In this document: positions 53,970 to 64,000 of the stretch, piece by piece
Position numbering within the stretch: the stretch's first letter is position 1
Layout: the number at the start of each line of letters is the position of its first letter
DNA from: Nitrincola lacisaponensis
Lineage (GTDB): Bacteria > Pseudomonadota > Gammaproteobacteria > Pseudomonadales > Balneatricaceae
NCBI RefSeq assembly: GCF_000691225.1
Contig: NZ_JMSZ01000032.1
Span: 558,001-622,000, forward strand
DNA length: 64,000 nucleotides
Direction: 5' to 3'
Notes under the pieces: model-generated
Database searches by the model: none
What the model was told of the DNA's origin: nothing
What the model saw: only the letters and a program-made list of their open reading frames with translations
Made by a program: the position numbers and the translations under genes

Positions 53970-56897
53970 ATGTCTGTAAATGTGAACCAGCCCCATCCCA
54001 GTTTCAAGTTTTTGCGTCGTCAATGGATTCAGTCTCTGGCTGTTGAAGTCAGTGAGTATGAGCACCTTCAGACGGGTGCACGTCATTACCATATTCAGGC
54101 AGACAATGACGAAAATGTATTTCTGGTAGCGCTACGTACCATGCCGGAAGATTCTACCGGTGTTGCACATATTCTGGAGCATACCGTGCTGTGTGGCAGT
54201 GAACGCTACCCGGTACGCGATCCGTTTTTCATGATGACGCGCCGCTCTCTGAATACCTTTATGAATGCATTCACCAGTAGTGACTGGACGGCTTATCCTT
54301 TTGCCAGCCAGAACCGCAAAGATTTTTTCAATTTGCTGGATGTCTATCTGGATGCCGTATTTTTTTCACGTCTGGACCCTCTGGACTTTGCCCAGGAGGG
54401 GCATCGGATCGAGTTTTCCGAGGCTGAAAATCCGGCTTCCCCGCTGGTCTATAAAGGGGTGGTCTACAACGAGATGAAAGGGGCTATGAGCTCACCTGTA
54501 TCGACGCTGTGGCAAACACTGACACGCTATCTGTTTCCGCAAACGACCTATCATCATAACAGTGGCGGTGAACCATCCTGTATTCCGGACCTGAGCTATG
54601 ACGCACTACTGGATTTCTATCGCAGTCATTACCATCCCAGTAATGCCGTGATCATGACATTTGGTAACCTGCTTGTTGAAGAGATTCAGGCGCGTATCGA
54701 CAGTCAGGCGCTATCACGCTTCCAGCGCAGCGATCTGCAGCTTCAGGTTAAAGACGAAAAGCGCTATTTTGCACCGTTACGGGTGGAGGAAGCCTATGCC
54801 TTTGATCAGCCGGAAACGGCGGGCCACACCCATCATGTCATGGGATGGCTGCTACCCCATTCAATTGATACTGAAGCCTTGATGGAGGCTCATCTGCTCA
54901 CACAGGTGTTGCTGGATAACTCCAGCTCACCACTGCGTGCAGCACTGGAGTCTTCGACACTGGGCAGCGCACCTTCACCCCTGTGCGGGCTTGAAGACTC
55001 CAATCGGGAAATGAGTTTCCTCTGTGGTATTGAAGGCAGTGAACCTGAACAGGCTGACGCTTTTGAGCAGCTGGTGCTGAGCACGCTGGAGAAAATTGCA
55101 GAGCAGGGTGTTGATCAGCGTATGGTTGAAGCGCAGCTGCATCAACTCGAACTGTCACAACGCGAAATTACCGGTGATGGTATGCCGTTTGGATTGCAGT
55201 TAATCCTTGCAGGACTGTCGGCAGGCATTCATCGTGGTGATCCCTTGCAAGCGCTGAATATTGATCCGGCGCTTGAGGCGCTGCGGGAGAAGGTCAAGTC
55301 TGCCGACTTTATTCCTCAGCTGATTCGTCGCTGGCTGTTGGATAATCCGCACCGGGTACGTGTCACGCTGCGCCCTGATCCGCAGCTGGGTGAGCGCCGT
55401 GATGCTGCCGAGACGGCAAGACTGGCTGCGCTTCATGCTCAATTGAGTGAAACAGATGCCCAAGCCATTATTGAACGTACACAAGCACTGGAAGCACGCC
55501 AGCTGCAAATTGATGATGACAGCATTTTACCCTGCGTGACGCTTGAAGATGTTCCGGTGGCATTGCAGTTCCCTCAGGCACAGCATTACCCGCAACTGTC
55601 AGCAGGGTCGCGCGGCTATGCTGCAGGCACTAACGGGCTTTCCTATCAGCAGATGATTGTCGAGCTTCCGGAATTAAGTGCTGCTGAACAGCAACTGTTG
55701 CCCCTGTACAGCTACTGCCTGACTGAGCTGGGATGTGGTGAGCGTGATTACCGTGAAAACCAGGCGTTTCAGAGTGAGATCAGCGGCAGCTTTTCGGCCA
55801 GTGTCAGTGTTCGCGGCGCACCAGATGATGCACAGTGTGTTAAAGGCTATCTGGTACTCTCGGGCAAGGCGTTGGCTACCAACCAGGAACGCCTCGCGGC
55901 ATTGATGGCGGAGACTTTATCGAATGCGCGTTTTGATGAACAAAAACGTATTCGTGAAATCGTGGCGCAAATGCGTGCGCGTCGTGTGAACAGCATTACC
56001 GGCCGTGGCCATGCACTGGCCATGCAGGCAGCTGCGGCTGAGTTCAGTCCTGCTGCCAGGCTGGCTCATGCCACATCAGGACTCGAAGGTATTCGCCAGC
56101 TCAAGGCTCTGGATAAATCGCTTGCATCTGAAGCCGCTCTGGCCGAACTGTCAGCAAGCCTGCAGGCCTTGCACCACCGCTTGCAGGGTGCGCCTCGTCA
56201 CTTTCTGTGGGTGGGCGAAGCCGAACATCAGGACGTCATGGCGCAGGTCTATGCTCAAGCCCAGGCCAGCTTGCCGGCTCTTCAGGATAATTTCAGCAGG
56301 CTGCAGCTTCCGGCAACACGCTCAGCCGTCAAGCAGGTTTGGCTGACGGATACGCAGGTTAACTTTTGTGCCATGGCATTCCCGACAGTGACATCACAAC
56401 ATCCCGATGCTGCCGCGTTGACGGTTCTGGGTGATTATTTGCGCAACGGTTACCTGCACCGTTCAATCCGCGAGCAGGGTGGTGCATACGGTGGCGGGGC
56501 ATCCCAGGATAACGGTGACGCTGTTTTCCGCTTCTACTCCTATCGTGATCCGCGCCTTGAGGAAACACTAGAGGATTTCCTCGCTGCCAAGGACTGGTTG
56601 CTATCCGGTACCCCGGACCCTAAAAAGGTTGAGGAAGCCATACTGGGTGTTGTGAGCTCGATTGATAAGCCCGGCTCTCCGGCAGGTGAGGCGAAAAAGG
56701 ATTATCATGCCGAGCTGTTTGGGCGTACTCAGGCGATGAGAGCGGATTTCCGGGCCCGGATACTGGCGGTGACCGGTGAAGATCTCCAGCGCGTTGCCAG
56801 GCAGTGGCTGAACCCGGAGCAGCAGAGTGTTGCGATCCTGTCCAATGCCAAGCTGTCGGCCGGTTTAGCGGATGACTACGTGCGTATCGACGTCTAA
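53970..56897 (+). CDS. M16C-family zinc metallopeptidase (PreP-like)
   Basis: A 975-residue peptidase with four M16 modules forming a chamber for unfolded peptides. The inverted zinc motif is HILEHTVLCGSERYPVRDPF (HxxEH), with the distal Glu in VYNEMKGAMSSP. It aligns along its length with the PreP/Cym1 group, which degrades targeting peptides in organelles; bacterial members probably clear peptides. There is no signal peptide, so it is cytosolic. The ATG at 53970 has only a weak Shine-Dalgarno; a GTG at 53949 is also in frame. The next gene starts 9 bases after the stop. Confidence 0.9.
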   Translation: MSVNVNQPHPSFKFLRRQWIQSLAVEVSEYEHLQTGARHYHIQADNDENVFLVALRTMPEDSTGVAHILEHTVLCGSERYPVRDPFFMMTRRSLNTFMNAFTSSDWTAYPFASQNRKDFFNLLDVYLDAVFFSRLDPLDFAQEGHRIEFSEAENPASPLVYKGVVYNEMKGAMSSPVSTLWQTLTRYLFPQTTYHHNSGGEPSCIPDLSYDALLDFYRSHYHPSNAVIMTFGNLLVEEIQARIDSQALSRFQRSDLQLQVKDEKRYFAPLRVEEAYAFDQPETAGHTHHVMGWLLPHSIDTEALMEAHLLTQVLLDNSSSPLRAALESSTLGSAPSPLCGLEDSNREMSFLCGIEGSEPEQADAFEQLVLSTLEKIAEQGVDQRMVEAQLHQLELSQREITGDGMPFGLQLILAGLSAGIHRGDPLQALNIDPALEALREKVKSADFIPQLIRRWLLDNPHRVRVTLRPDPQLGERRDAAETARLAALHAQLSETDAQAIIERTQALEARQLQIDDDSILPCVTLEDVPVALQFPQAQHYPQLSAGSRGYAAGTNGLSYQQMIVELPELSAAEQQLLPLYSYCLTELGCGERDYRENQAFQSEISGSFSASVSVRGAPDDAQCVKGYLVLSGKALATNQERLAALMAETLSNARFDEQKRIREIVAQMRARRVNSITGRGHALAMQAAAAEFSPAARLAHATSGLEGIRQLKALDKSLASEAALAELSASLQALHHRLQGAPRHFLWVGEAEHQDVMAQVYAQAQASLPALQDNFSRLQLPATRSAVKQVWLTDTQVNFCAMAFPTVTSQHPDAAALTVLGDYLRNGYLHRSIREQGGAYGGGASQDNGDAVFRFYSYRDPRLEETLEDFLAAKDWLLSGTPDPKKVEEAILGVVSSIDKPGSPAGEAKKDYHAELFGRTQAMRADFRARILAVTGEDLQRVARQWLNPEQQSVAILSNAKLSAGLADDYVRIDV

Positions 56898-56906
56898 GGA
56901 GCGGGT

Positions 56907-57755
56907 GTGAAACCACTGACGCTGGGTGCGTTGCTGATTGTTTTGTCAGAAATTTGCCTGGTCGGCAGTGGTATGATTATCAGGCAGGTCAGTTCAGACC
57001 TGCCAACAGAAGTCATCGTCCTGATGCGCAACCTGCTGAGTCTGGTCTGGATGCTGCCATGGATTTTGCGTCGTGGACGACGTGAATTACCGACCCGGCG
57101 ATTACATCTTCACTTTAGCCGCGCCCTGATTGGCGTTGCGGCGATGAGCTGCCTGTTCTATTCCTGGGCACATCTGCCTTTGGGGCAGGCCGCCATGCTG
57201 AAGCAAACAGCGCCGTTCTTCCTGCCACTGATCGCTCTGTGGTGGCTAAAGGAGCCAATCTCCAACCGCGTAAAAGTTGCCATACTGGTAGGTTTCATAG
57301 GGGTTGCGCTGATTCTGCAACCAGGCAAGGGGGTGTTGCATCTTGCGATTCTGGTAGGTTTGCTCGGTGCGATGCTGGGCGCCCTGGCGAAAGTGACCAT
57401 TCGGTCGATGCGTGGTAGTGAGTCACCGCAAAAAATCGTGTTTTACTTTGCTTTTTTTGGCTCGCTGCTGGCAGCCATTCCCGCCTCGATTAATTGGGTG
57501 ACGCCCAGTGCAGAGCATCTGATCTGGCTGTTTGGTCTGGCCGCTACGTCAACGCTGGCACAACTGCTGCTGACACGGGCCTATGGTTTGGCCCCGGCAG
57601 GTCAGCTGGGGCCTTTCACCTATGCATCGGTTATTTTTGCAACCCTGATGGGCTGGTGGATCTGGCAAGAAGCCGTGAATCTTCTTACCTTTGCCGGAAT
57701 TGCAGTTGTATGCCTGGCAGCCGTCATCATGTTGAGAGGCAAGGCCGCCACCTGA
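56907..57755 (+). CDS. EamA/DMT-family transporter
   Basis: A 282-residue inner-membrane protein with two EamA repeats and about ten hydrophobic segments (GALLIVLSEICLVGSGMIIRQV at the N-terminus, FYFAFFGSLLAAIPASINWV in the second half). It starts at a GTG with AAGGAG 6 bases upstream, right behind the peptidase gene, so the two are likely co-transcribed; export of a peptide breakdown product is conceivable but unproven. It converges on the thiopurine methyltransferase gene, with 4 bases between stops. It is not closely related to the exporter at 19.8 kb. Confidence 0.85.
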   Translation: MKPLTLGALLIVLSEICLVGSGMIIRQVSSDLPTEVIVLMRNLLSLVWMLPWILRRGRRELPTRRLHLHFSRALIGVAAMSCLFYSWAHLPLGQAAMLKQTAPFFLPLIALWWLKEPISNRVKVAILVGFIGVALILQPGKGVLHLAILVGLLGAMLGALAKVTIRSMRGSESPQKIVFYFAFFGSLLAAIPASINWVTPSAEHLIWLFGLAATSTLAQLLLTRAYGLAPAGQLGPFTYASVIFATLMGWWIWQEAVNLLTFAGIAVVCLAAVIMLRGKAAT

Positions 57756-57759
57756 GAGG

Positions 57760-58404
57760 TTAAGCCGCGGCGGTTCGTGTCAGGGTGTACACGACTTCGG
57801 TAGCGGGTTTCTTTTTCGCCCAGACGCCATCAAAGCGACCCTGTACCACTACATCAAACCAGGTGGAGAAAAGCTGCTGCACTTCACTCTCATTAACGCT
57901 GAATGGCGGGCCTTTCAGCATGCCGTCTTCATACTCCAGTGAAATTAGCAGGATATGTGCGCCTTCAGGCAACAGTGACGCCATATGACGCGCATAATCC
58001 TGGCGCATCTCGGGTGGCAGGGCGATCAGTGAGGCGCGATCATAAACGGCTTCAATCGGTGCGATATCTGCGGCGGTCAGCTTGAAGAAATCACCTGCCA
58101 GTATGCCTAACTGAGGCGCATCAAAGCGTATGAATCCACCCTGCGGCTGGCGACTATAATCCAGCCGGTTCTCATTGAAAAACTGCTCAATTGCCAGCTC
58201 GCTGAGTTCGATGCCTAATACTGCGTGCCCTTGTTCCCTCAGCCAGAGCATGTCCAGGCTCTTGCCGCAGAGTGGCACGAACACCGGTGCACCATCACGT
58301 ATCCCCAGAGACTGCCAGTGGCTACTCAGATATTCATTGATCTGTTCCTGGTGAAAGCCGATTTGATTCAGCTCCCAGCGATCTTTCCAGAACTGATGTT
58401 CCAT
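57760..58404 (-). CDS. tpm: Thiopurine S-methyltransferase (TPMT family)
   Basis: A 214-residue SAM-dependent methyltransferase. N-terminal MEHQFWKDRWELNQIGFHQ and PVFVPLCGKSLDMLWLREQGHAVLGIELSELAIEQFF are the TPMT signatures, followed by YDRASLIALPPEMRQDYARHM. Bacterial members methylate thiols and also selenium and tellurium compounds. It is 29 bases downstream of metH in the same direction and may be in one transcript with it, linking two enzymes of the SAM cycle. Confidence 0.92.
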   Translation of the reverse strand: MEHQFWKDRWELNQIGFHQEQINEYLSSHWQSLGIRDGAPVFVPLCGKSLDMLWLREQGHAVLGIELSELAIEQFFNENRLDYSRQPQGGFIRFDAPQLGILAGDFFKLTAADIAPIEAVYDRASLIALPPEMRQDYARHMASLLPEGAHILLISLEYEDGMLKGPPFSVNESEVQQLFSTWFDVVVQGRFDGVWAKKKPATEVVYTLTRTAAA

Positions 58405-58433
58405 TTACAGTGACTCCTCAATTCAGTCGCTGA

Positions 58434-61400
58434 TCAGTTTTGCTCGGGTTCATAACCCAGGTTGGGAGACAGCCAGCGCTCAGCTTCTTCCATGCTCCAG
58501 CCTTTGCGATGAGCATAGTTTTCCACTTGGTCCTCGCTCAGCTTGGCAACACCAAAGTACTGGGAGTCCGGGTGGCTGAAGTACCAGCCGCTGACCGCCG
58601 CTGTCGGCAACATTGCATAGCTGTCCGTGAGTGTAATGCCGGTATTTTCTTCTACCTTGAGCAGTTGCCAGAGCAGTCCTTTTTCGGTGTGCTCAGGGCA
58701 GGCCGGATACCCGGGAGCCGGGCGAATGCCCTGGTATTGCTCTTTGATCAGCGCATCATTATCCAGTTGCTCATCGGCAGCATAACCCCAGAACTCGCGT
58801 CGTACACGGCTGTGCATATGCTCAGCCAGCGCCTCTGCCAGTCGGTCGGCAACTGCCTTGACCATGATGCTGTTGTAGATATCCTGACGGGATTCATAGT
58901 CGGCTACCAGTTCGTCCACACCAAAGCCGGTGCTGACAGCAAACGCACCTATCCAGTCCGCTTTACCGCTGGCTTTGGGCGCTACAAAGTCTGCCAGACA
59001 CAGGTTAGGCTTGCCCTCAATTTTCTGCATTTGCTGACGCAGATGATGCACCCGCATTAACGTCTGATCACGATCATCGCTGTGATAGAGTTCGATATCA
59101 TCGTGTCCCACCTGGTTGGCCGGGAACAGGCCAATCACTGCATGGGCCTGCAAACGCTTGTGGTTGATCAGATCATCCAGCATTGCCTGGGCATCAGCAA
59201 ACAGCTTGGTCGCTTCTTCACCGACAACTGAATCGGTGAGAATTCGGGGGTAGCGACCGGCCAGCTCCCAGGCCTGGAAAAACGGCGTCCAGTCAATAAA
59301 GTCTCTGAGCAGGTTAAGATCATAGTCACGGAATACATGTATACCGGGTTTCAACGGGGCAGGTGGCGTGTAGCTGTCCCAGTCAATCGGAAAATGATTT
59401 GCCCGCGCAGCTTCCAGTGTAATCCGTCGAGTATCTTGCTGACGCTCGGCATGGCGTTCGCGTACAGCCTGATATTCATCTTTTATTTCTTTGATAAATT
59501 TAGCTTTTCTTTCGTCAGAAAGCAGGGCAGATGCTACGCCTACAGAACGGGAAGCGTTGGTGACATGTACCACCTGATTGTTTTTGTAGTGAGGTTCTAT
59601 CTTCACTGCAGTATGGGCTTTGGATGTTGTCGCCCCACCAATCATCAGCGGTATATGGAAATCCTGACGCTGCATCTCCTTGGCAACATGCACCATTTCA
59701 TCCAGTGACGGGGTGATCAGACCCGAGAGGCCAATAATATCAGCATTCTGTTCTCGCGCCGTTTTCAGAATGGTTTCGCAGGGCACCATGACACCGAGAT
59801 CAATCACTTCAAAGTTATTACACTGCAGCACTACGCCGACGATATTTTTGCCGATATCGTGCACGTCGCCCTTAACTGTGGCCATAATCACTTTTCCGGC
59901 AGAGCTGCTGGCGTTGTCAGCTTTGGCTGCTTCGATAAAGGGCATCAGGTAGGCGACCGCTTTTTTCATTACACGGGCAGATTTGACGACCTGCGGCAGG
60001 AACATTTTGCCCGCACCAAACAGATCGCCGACCACACCCATGCCATCCATTAGCGGGCCTTCAATCACCTGGATAGGACGTTCAAACTGCTGCCGGCACT
60101 CTTCGACATCTTCATCAATATAGTCAGTAACCCCTTTAACCAGGGCGTGCTCCAGACGCTTTGCCACACTCAACTCACGCCAGCTCAGATCTTGAGTTGA
60201 TGCCGTGGCGCTGCCATCACCACGGTACTTTTCAGCCAGCTCCAACATTCGCTCAGTAGCATCGGCGCGACGATTGAGTACGATATCTTCAACATGTTCT
60301 TTCAGTTCTGAAGGCAAGTCATCGTAGATCGCCAACTGGCCTGCGTTCACTATCCCCATATCCATCCCGTTACGGATGGCGTGGTAGAGAAATACACAGT
60401 GAATGGCTTCACGGACCTTGTCGTTACCACGGAAGGAGAAAGAAACATTGGACACCCCGCCCGAGATCATCGCATGAGGCAGGTGCTTTTTGATCCAGTG
60501 CGTTGCCTGAATAAAGTCGACAGCGTAGTTGTCGTGTTCTTCAATACCTGTCGCGATGGCGAAAATATTGGGGTCAAAGATGATATCTTCGGGTGGAAAT
60601 CCGACAACGTCGGTGAGTACCCGATAGGAGCGTTCACAGATTTCGATCTTGCGCGCATAGGTATCTGCCTGACCCGTTTCATCAAATGCCATAACCACGA
60701 TTGCGGCACCGTAACGACGAATCTTGCGTGCCTGCTCGATGAAGTTTGCTTCACCTTCTTTCAGGCTGATTGAGTTAACGATGCCCTTGCCCTGAATACG
60801 CTTGAGCCCTTGCTCCAGGATCTCCCATTTAGAGGAATCCAGCATGATGGGCACGCGTGAGATATCCGGCTCTGACGCGATGAGATTCAGGAAGCGGATC
60901 ATCGCCGCTTCGGCATCCAGCATCCCTTCATCCATATTGATATCGATTATCTGTGCACCAGACTCAACCTGCTGACGGGCGACATCCAGTGCAGTTTCGT
61001 AGTCACCTTCTTTAATCAGGCGACGAAAACGTGCGGAGCCGGTTACATTGGTACGTTCACCGACGTTGACGAACAGTGTTTCAGGACCGATATTCAGCGG
61101 CTCAAGTCCCGCCAGTCGACATTCGACCGGAATATCAGGAATTGCACGAGGCGGGCAGTGCTCAATCGCTTCACGAATCACTCGAATATGGTCTGGCGTG
61201 GTACCACAACAGCCACCAACAATATTAACGAAGCCGGACTCGGCCCATTCACGTATCTCCACTGCCATTTGTTCTGGCGTTTCATCATACTCACCAAATG
61301 CATTCGGCAAGCCTGCATTGGGGTGGACGGACACATAGGTGTTGGCAATGCGGGACAGCTCTTCGACATACTGGCGCAGCTCTTTGGGCCCCAGTGCGCA

Positions 61401-62144
61401 GTTCAATCCGATGCTGACAGGTCGGGCATGATTGACAGAGTTCCAAAACGCTTCCGTCGTCTGACCGGACAGGGTGCGGCCCGACGCATCCGTGATAGTG
61501 CCTGATATCATCACCGGAATACGCAGTTGATGATCATCAAAATACTGTTCAACAGCATAAATCGCTGCCTTGGCATTCAGTGTGTCAAAAATGGTCTCGA
61601 TCAGAATCAGGTCAGACCCGCCTTCAATCAAGCCATCAATGGATTCCGTATAGGCTTCTACCAGCTCATCAAATGATACATTGCGATAACCTGGATCATT
61701 TACGTCCGGGGAGATGGAGGCAGTCCGGTTGGTTGGGCCCAATACCCCTGCCACATAGCGTGGACGATCAGATGTTTCAGCGGATACCAGATCACAGGCT
61801 TCCTTGGCCAAACGGGCAGCCGCCACATTGATCTCACGACTCAGGCTTTCCATCTCATAGTCGGCCATCGCAATCACAGTTGCGTTAAAGGTATTGGTTT
61901 CGATGATATCGGCACCGGCACGCAGGTACTCCAGATGAATATCACGAATCAACTCCGGCTGCGTGAGCACCAGCAAGTCATTATTACCTTTGACATCGAC
62001 ATGCCAGTCGGCAAAGCGGGTGCCGCGATAGTCTGCTTCTTCCAGTTTGCGGTTCTGGATCATGGTGCCCATACCACCGTCCAGAATCATGATGCGCTGA
62101 CTGAGTGTGTGTTCCAGGGAGGTGAATGCGGTGGATCTGCTCAC
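58434..62144 (-). CDS. metH: Cobalamin-dependent methionine synthase
   Basis: Transfers a methyl group from methyl-tetrahydrofolate to homocysteine through B12. All four domains are present in order: homocysteine ([22 protein letters not shown] zinc ligands), folate ([15 protein letters not shown]), B12 ([19 protein letters not shown], with the B12-binding His) and the SAM-reactivation domain ([15 protein letters not shown]). I start at the GTG at 62144, with AAAGG 9 bases upstream, giving 1236 residues against 1227 in E. coli; an ATG at 62231 would add 29 residues unlike the family. No cobalamin riboswitch was found upstream. Confidence 0.95.
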   Translation of the reverse strand: MSRSTAFTSLEHTLSQRIMILDGGMGTMIQNRKLEEADYRGTRFADWHVDVKGNNDLLVLTQPELIRDIHLEYLRAGADIIETNTFNATVIAMADYEMESLSREINVAAARLAKEACDLVSAETSDRPRYVAGVLGPTNRTASISPDVNDPGYRNVSFDELVEAYTESIDGLIEGGSDLILIETIFDTLNAKAAIYAVEQYFDDHQLRIPVMISGTITDASGRTLSGQTTEAFWNSVNHARPVSIGLNCALGPKELRQYVEELSRIANTYVSVHPNAGLPNAFGEYDETPEQMAVEIREWAESGFVNIVGGCCGTTPDHIRVIREAIEHCPPRAIPDIPVECRLAGLEPLNIGPETLFVNVGERTNVTGSARFRRLIKEGDYETALDVARQQVESGAQIIDINMDEGMLDAEAAMIRFLNLIASEPDISRVPIMLDSSKWEILEQGLKRIQGKGIVNSISLKEGEANFIEQARKIRRYGAAIVVMAFDETGQADTYARKIEICERSYRVLTDVVGFPPEDIIFDPNIFAIATGIEEHDNYAVDFIQATHWIKKHLPHAMISGGVSNVSFSFRGNDKVREAIHCVFLYHAIRNGMDMGIVNAGQLAIYDDLPSELKEHVEDIVLNRRADATERMLELAEKYRGDGSATASTQDLSWRELSVAKRLEHALVKGVTDYIDEDVEECRQQFERPIQVIEGPLMDGMGVVGDLFGAGKMFLPQVVKSARVMKKAVAYLMPFIEAAKADNASSSAGKVIMATVKGDVHDIGKNIVGVVLQCNNFEVIDLGVMVPCETILKTAREQNADIIGLSGLITPSLDEMVHVAKEMQRQDFHIPLMIGGATTSKAHTAVKIEPHYKNNQVVHVTNASRSVGVASALLSDERKAKFIKEIKDEYQAVRERHAERQQDTRRITLEAARANHFPIDWDSYTPPAPLKPGIHVFRDYDLNLLRDFIDWTPFFQAWELAGRYPRILTDSVVGEEATKLFADAQAMLDDLINHKRLQAHAVIGLFPANQVGHDDIELYHSDDRDQTLMRVHHLRQQMQKIEGKPNLCLADFVAPKASGKADWIGAFAVSTGFGVDELVADYESRQDIYNSIMVKAVADRLAEALAEHMHSRVRREFWGYAADEQLDNDALIKEQYQGIRPAPGYPACPEHTEKGLLWQLLKVEENTGITLTDSYAMLPTAAVSGWYFSHPDSQYFGVAKLSEDQVENYAHRKGWSMEEAERWLSPNLGYEPEQN

Positions 62145-62520
62145 GAAGATAGGCCTTTGAAAATAATACTGAACAACATAGGTTGAGGATTGTACCTGAA
62201 ATTGCTGCAGGTTTACCTGAACCTGATTCATGTCAGGATGAAAATCTTTAGCTTTGCGATCCTGCTGACAGTCCGACCCTGGTCGTTATTAACATCATGA
62301 TTGTCGACACACCGTGTGACAGATCAGGGTGGCTATTATTACGAAAAACTTCGAAAACAGCTTAAAAGCACTCCATATAATACAGAATCATCCTTTTGTC
62401 TTAGTTAAATTGTGGCTTAGTTTGGTTAAAGTGAACGCTCTTGGAAGGGCCAAGTGTCAACAATAACAAGGCCAGCCCCTCATTTTAGCGTTCATTAATC
62501 TAATTTAAAGGACCCGCTCT
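62145..62520. promoter_or_regulatory. Divergent metH/prpE intergenic region
   Basis: 376 bases without a gene. For the rightward gene a TATAAT lies at 62376-62381, but its -35 is poor, suggesting an activator. An inverted repeat CACAC-C-GTGTG is at 62308-62318 and CTTGG / CCAAG (62439-62453) could form a small stem. I recognise no MetJ box, cobalamin riboswitch or sigma-54 site. Confidence 0.35.
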
Positions 62521-64000
62521 ATGTCCTATCATGCTGAATACACAAAATCTGTCGAGAATCCGGAAATTTTTTGGGCTGAGAAGGCCGCTGATGTGCCCTG
62601 GTACAAACAGCCTCAGCAGATTCTGTCAAAGGATGAAAATGGTATTTACCGCTGGTTTGCCGATGGTGAAATGAATACCGCCTATATGGCGCTGGATTAC
62701 CATGTAGAGCAGGGGCGTGGCGAGCAGTTGGCCGTCATTTACGACTCACCTGTTACCGATACCCGATCAAAGCTGACTTACCGCGAAATGCGCGACCAGG
62801 TCGCCCTGTTTGCCGGTGTGTTGAAGCAGCAGGGTGTAGAGAAGGGTGATCGTGTTGTCATTTATATGCCAATGATACCGGAGGCGCTGATTGCCATGTA
62901 TGCCGTTGCGCGTCTGGGTGCAGTGCATTCTGTCGTATTTGGCGGCTTTGCCCCGCATGAGCTGGCGGTACGCATAGAGGATGCCGAGCCCAAAGTGGTG
63001 ATCTCTGCTTCCTGTGGCATCGAGGTTAAAAAGGTTATTGAATACAAGCCGATGCTGGATGAAGCTATTGAGCTTTCTGCACACAAACCTGAAGCCTGCA
63101 TTATCTTCCAGCGTCCTCAGGTTCAGGCCAGAATGATCCCGGGCCAGGATATCGACTGGCAGGCAGCCATGGAAAAAGCCCAGCCTGCGGACTGTGTGCC
63201 TGTTAAAGGTACCGATCCCCTTTATGTTCTCTACACCTCGGGTACCACCGGTAAACCCAAGGGAGTGCAGCGTGATAACGGTGGCCATGCGGTCGCGCTG
63301 AAATATTCCATGAAAGCGATTTATGACATGAATCCCGGTGAAGTCTTCTGGGCAGCTTCAGATGTTGGCTGGGTAGTCGGACACTCTTACATCGTTTACG
63401 CACCGCTCCTGGCGGGCTGTACTACAGTCGTTTATGAGGGCAAGCCGGTTCGTACGCCGGATGCGGGTGCCTTCTGGCGCGTCTGTGCTGATTATGGCGT
63501 CAAGGCGCTGTTCGCTGCGCCCACGGCTTTCCGTGCTATCAAGAAAGAGGACGCCGAGGCTCTGGAGTTTGGCAAGTATGATACCTCTGCACTGAAAACC
63601 ATTTTCATGGCGGGTGAGCGCCTTGATCCGCCTACCTACGACTGGACGGTTGCCAAAACTGGCAAGCCGGTAGTAGATCACTGGTGGCAGACTGAAACCG
63701 GTTGGGCTATTTGCGGCAATCTGATGGGCATCGAACCCAAGCCTACCAAGCCGGGTTCCTCCACGCTGCCAATTCCTGGCTATAACATTCAGATACTGGA
63801 TGCTGAAGGTCAGCCTCTCCCCAGAGGTGAGCAGGGCTCAATTGCTATCAAGCTGCCACTGCCACCCAGCTGCCTGGCAACTGTATGGGGTGATTTTGAA
63901 CGCTTCCGTACCGGCTATCTGGCAGAAGCACCGGGTTACTACACCACGGGTGACGGCGGCTACATGGATGATGAAGGCTATGTTTTCATCATGGGCCGTA
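62521..64000 (+). CDS. prpE: Propionyl-CoA synthetase-like acyl-CoA synthetase (partial, C-terminus outside window)
   Basis: Activates propionate (or acetate) to its CoA ester through an acyl-adenylate. 493 codons are visible. The ATP loop is YTSGTTGKPKGVQRDNGGHAV; the GVQRD form and LPPSCLATVWGD are typical of PrpE/ACSS3 rather than Acs, and SDVGWVVGHSYIVYAPLLAG and DHWWQTETGW are the core motifs. AAAGGA lies 8 bases before the ATG. The C-terminal domain with the regulatory acetylation lysine is beyond the window. Divergent from metH. Confidence 0.88.
   Translation, partial: MSYHAEYTKSVENPEIFWAEKAADVPWYKQPQQILSKDENGIYRWFADGEMNTAYMALDYHVEQGRGEQLAVIYDSPVTDTRSKLTYREMRDQVALFAGVLKQQGVEKGDRVVIYMPMIPEALIAMYAVARLGAVHSVVFGGFAPHELAVRIEDAEPKVVISASCGIEVKKVIEYKPMLDEAIELSAHKPEACIIFQRPQVQARMIPGQDIDWQAAMEKAQPADCVPVKGTDPLYVLYTSGTTGKPKGVQRDNGGHAVALKYSMKAIYDMNPGEVFWAASDVGWVVGHSYIVYAPLLAGCTTVVYEGKPVRTPDAGAFWRVCADYGVKALFAAPTAFRAIKKEDAEALEFGKYDTSALKTIFMAGERLDPPTYDWTVAKTGKPVVDHWWQTETGWAICGNLMGIEPKPTKPGSSTLPIPGYNIQILDAEGQPLPRGEQGSIAIKLPLPPSCLATVWGDFERFRTGYLAEAPGYYTTGDGGYMDDEGYVFIMGR

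Noticed and set aside
62145-62520. Cobalamin riboswitch or MetJ box controlling metH
   Set aside because: I found no B12-box-like sequence and no AGACGTCT repeats in the leader.

Overview
The window is a gene-dense stretch of a gammaproteobacterial chromosome with moderate GC and short intergenic gaps. Gene order and protein type point to a Pseudomonadales/Oceanospirillales-like relative rather than an enteric. Examples are the blocks mltD-gloB-methyltransferase-rnhA-dnaQ, psrA-ykuD-nagZ, mnmA-hflD-purB, cspD/clpS-clpA/infA-bpt-aat-trxB/ftsK-lolA-rarA-crcB-serS, the 531-residue isocitrate lyase and the phasins. The genus guess (something near Marinobacterium or Nitrincola) is inference only. 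I saw no rRNA, tRNA, CRISPR array, insertion sequence or prophage, so this is mostly core genome with a few accessory pockets.

Layout. 1-10.2 kb: a YejA-type peptide-binding protein (cut by the window edge), cell-wall lytic transglycosylase MltD, glyoxalase II, a YafS-like methyltransferase, RNase HI, DNA polymerase III epsilon, a short NudC, an SCP2 protein, SohB, then a PsrA-like regulator in one operon with a leaderless YkuD enzyme and NagZ. 10.2-21.4 kb: cydDC, two HDOD signalling proteins around an omega-amidase, the RbgA GTPase with a small basic partner, threonine aldolase, and a divergent exporter/Lrp pair. 21.4-24.5 kb: a probable small RNA, a type II toxin-antitoxin pair, and isocitrate lyase with two perfect palindromes upstream. 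24.5-30.6 kb: a leftward RNA-modification and purine block (rluE, mnmA, hflD, purB, trmJ, roxA). 30.4-35.3 kb: an N-degron block (clpS, clpA, bpt, aat) with infA. 35.3-43.8 kb: trxB, ftsK, lolA, rarA, crcB, serS and a UbiF-like hydroxylase. 43.9-51 kb: a glycerol-phosphate block (glpR, glpD) facing a PotABCD-type ABC operon that ends in ugpQ. 51-64 kb: a MATE exporter, two tandem phasins, an M16C peptidase, a DMT transporter, thiopurine methyltransferase, metH and the start of prpE.

The most rewarding parts are regulatory. Similar 10-11 base direct repeats precede both glpD and the ABC/ugpQ operon, suggesting one GlpR regulon for glycerophosphodiester or phospholipid-headgroup use. A 16-base TGC-rich motif sits just upstream of each phasin. 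Two TGTAGT-N3-ACTACA palindromes lie upstream of aceA. A promoter-to-terminator unit of about 97 nt between the Lrp gene and the toxin gene looks like an undescribed small RNA. Several start codons were moved from the longest open frame to an internal codon where a Shine-Dalgarno sequence, overlap with a divergent gene, or family length argued for it.
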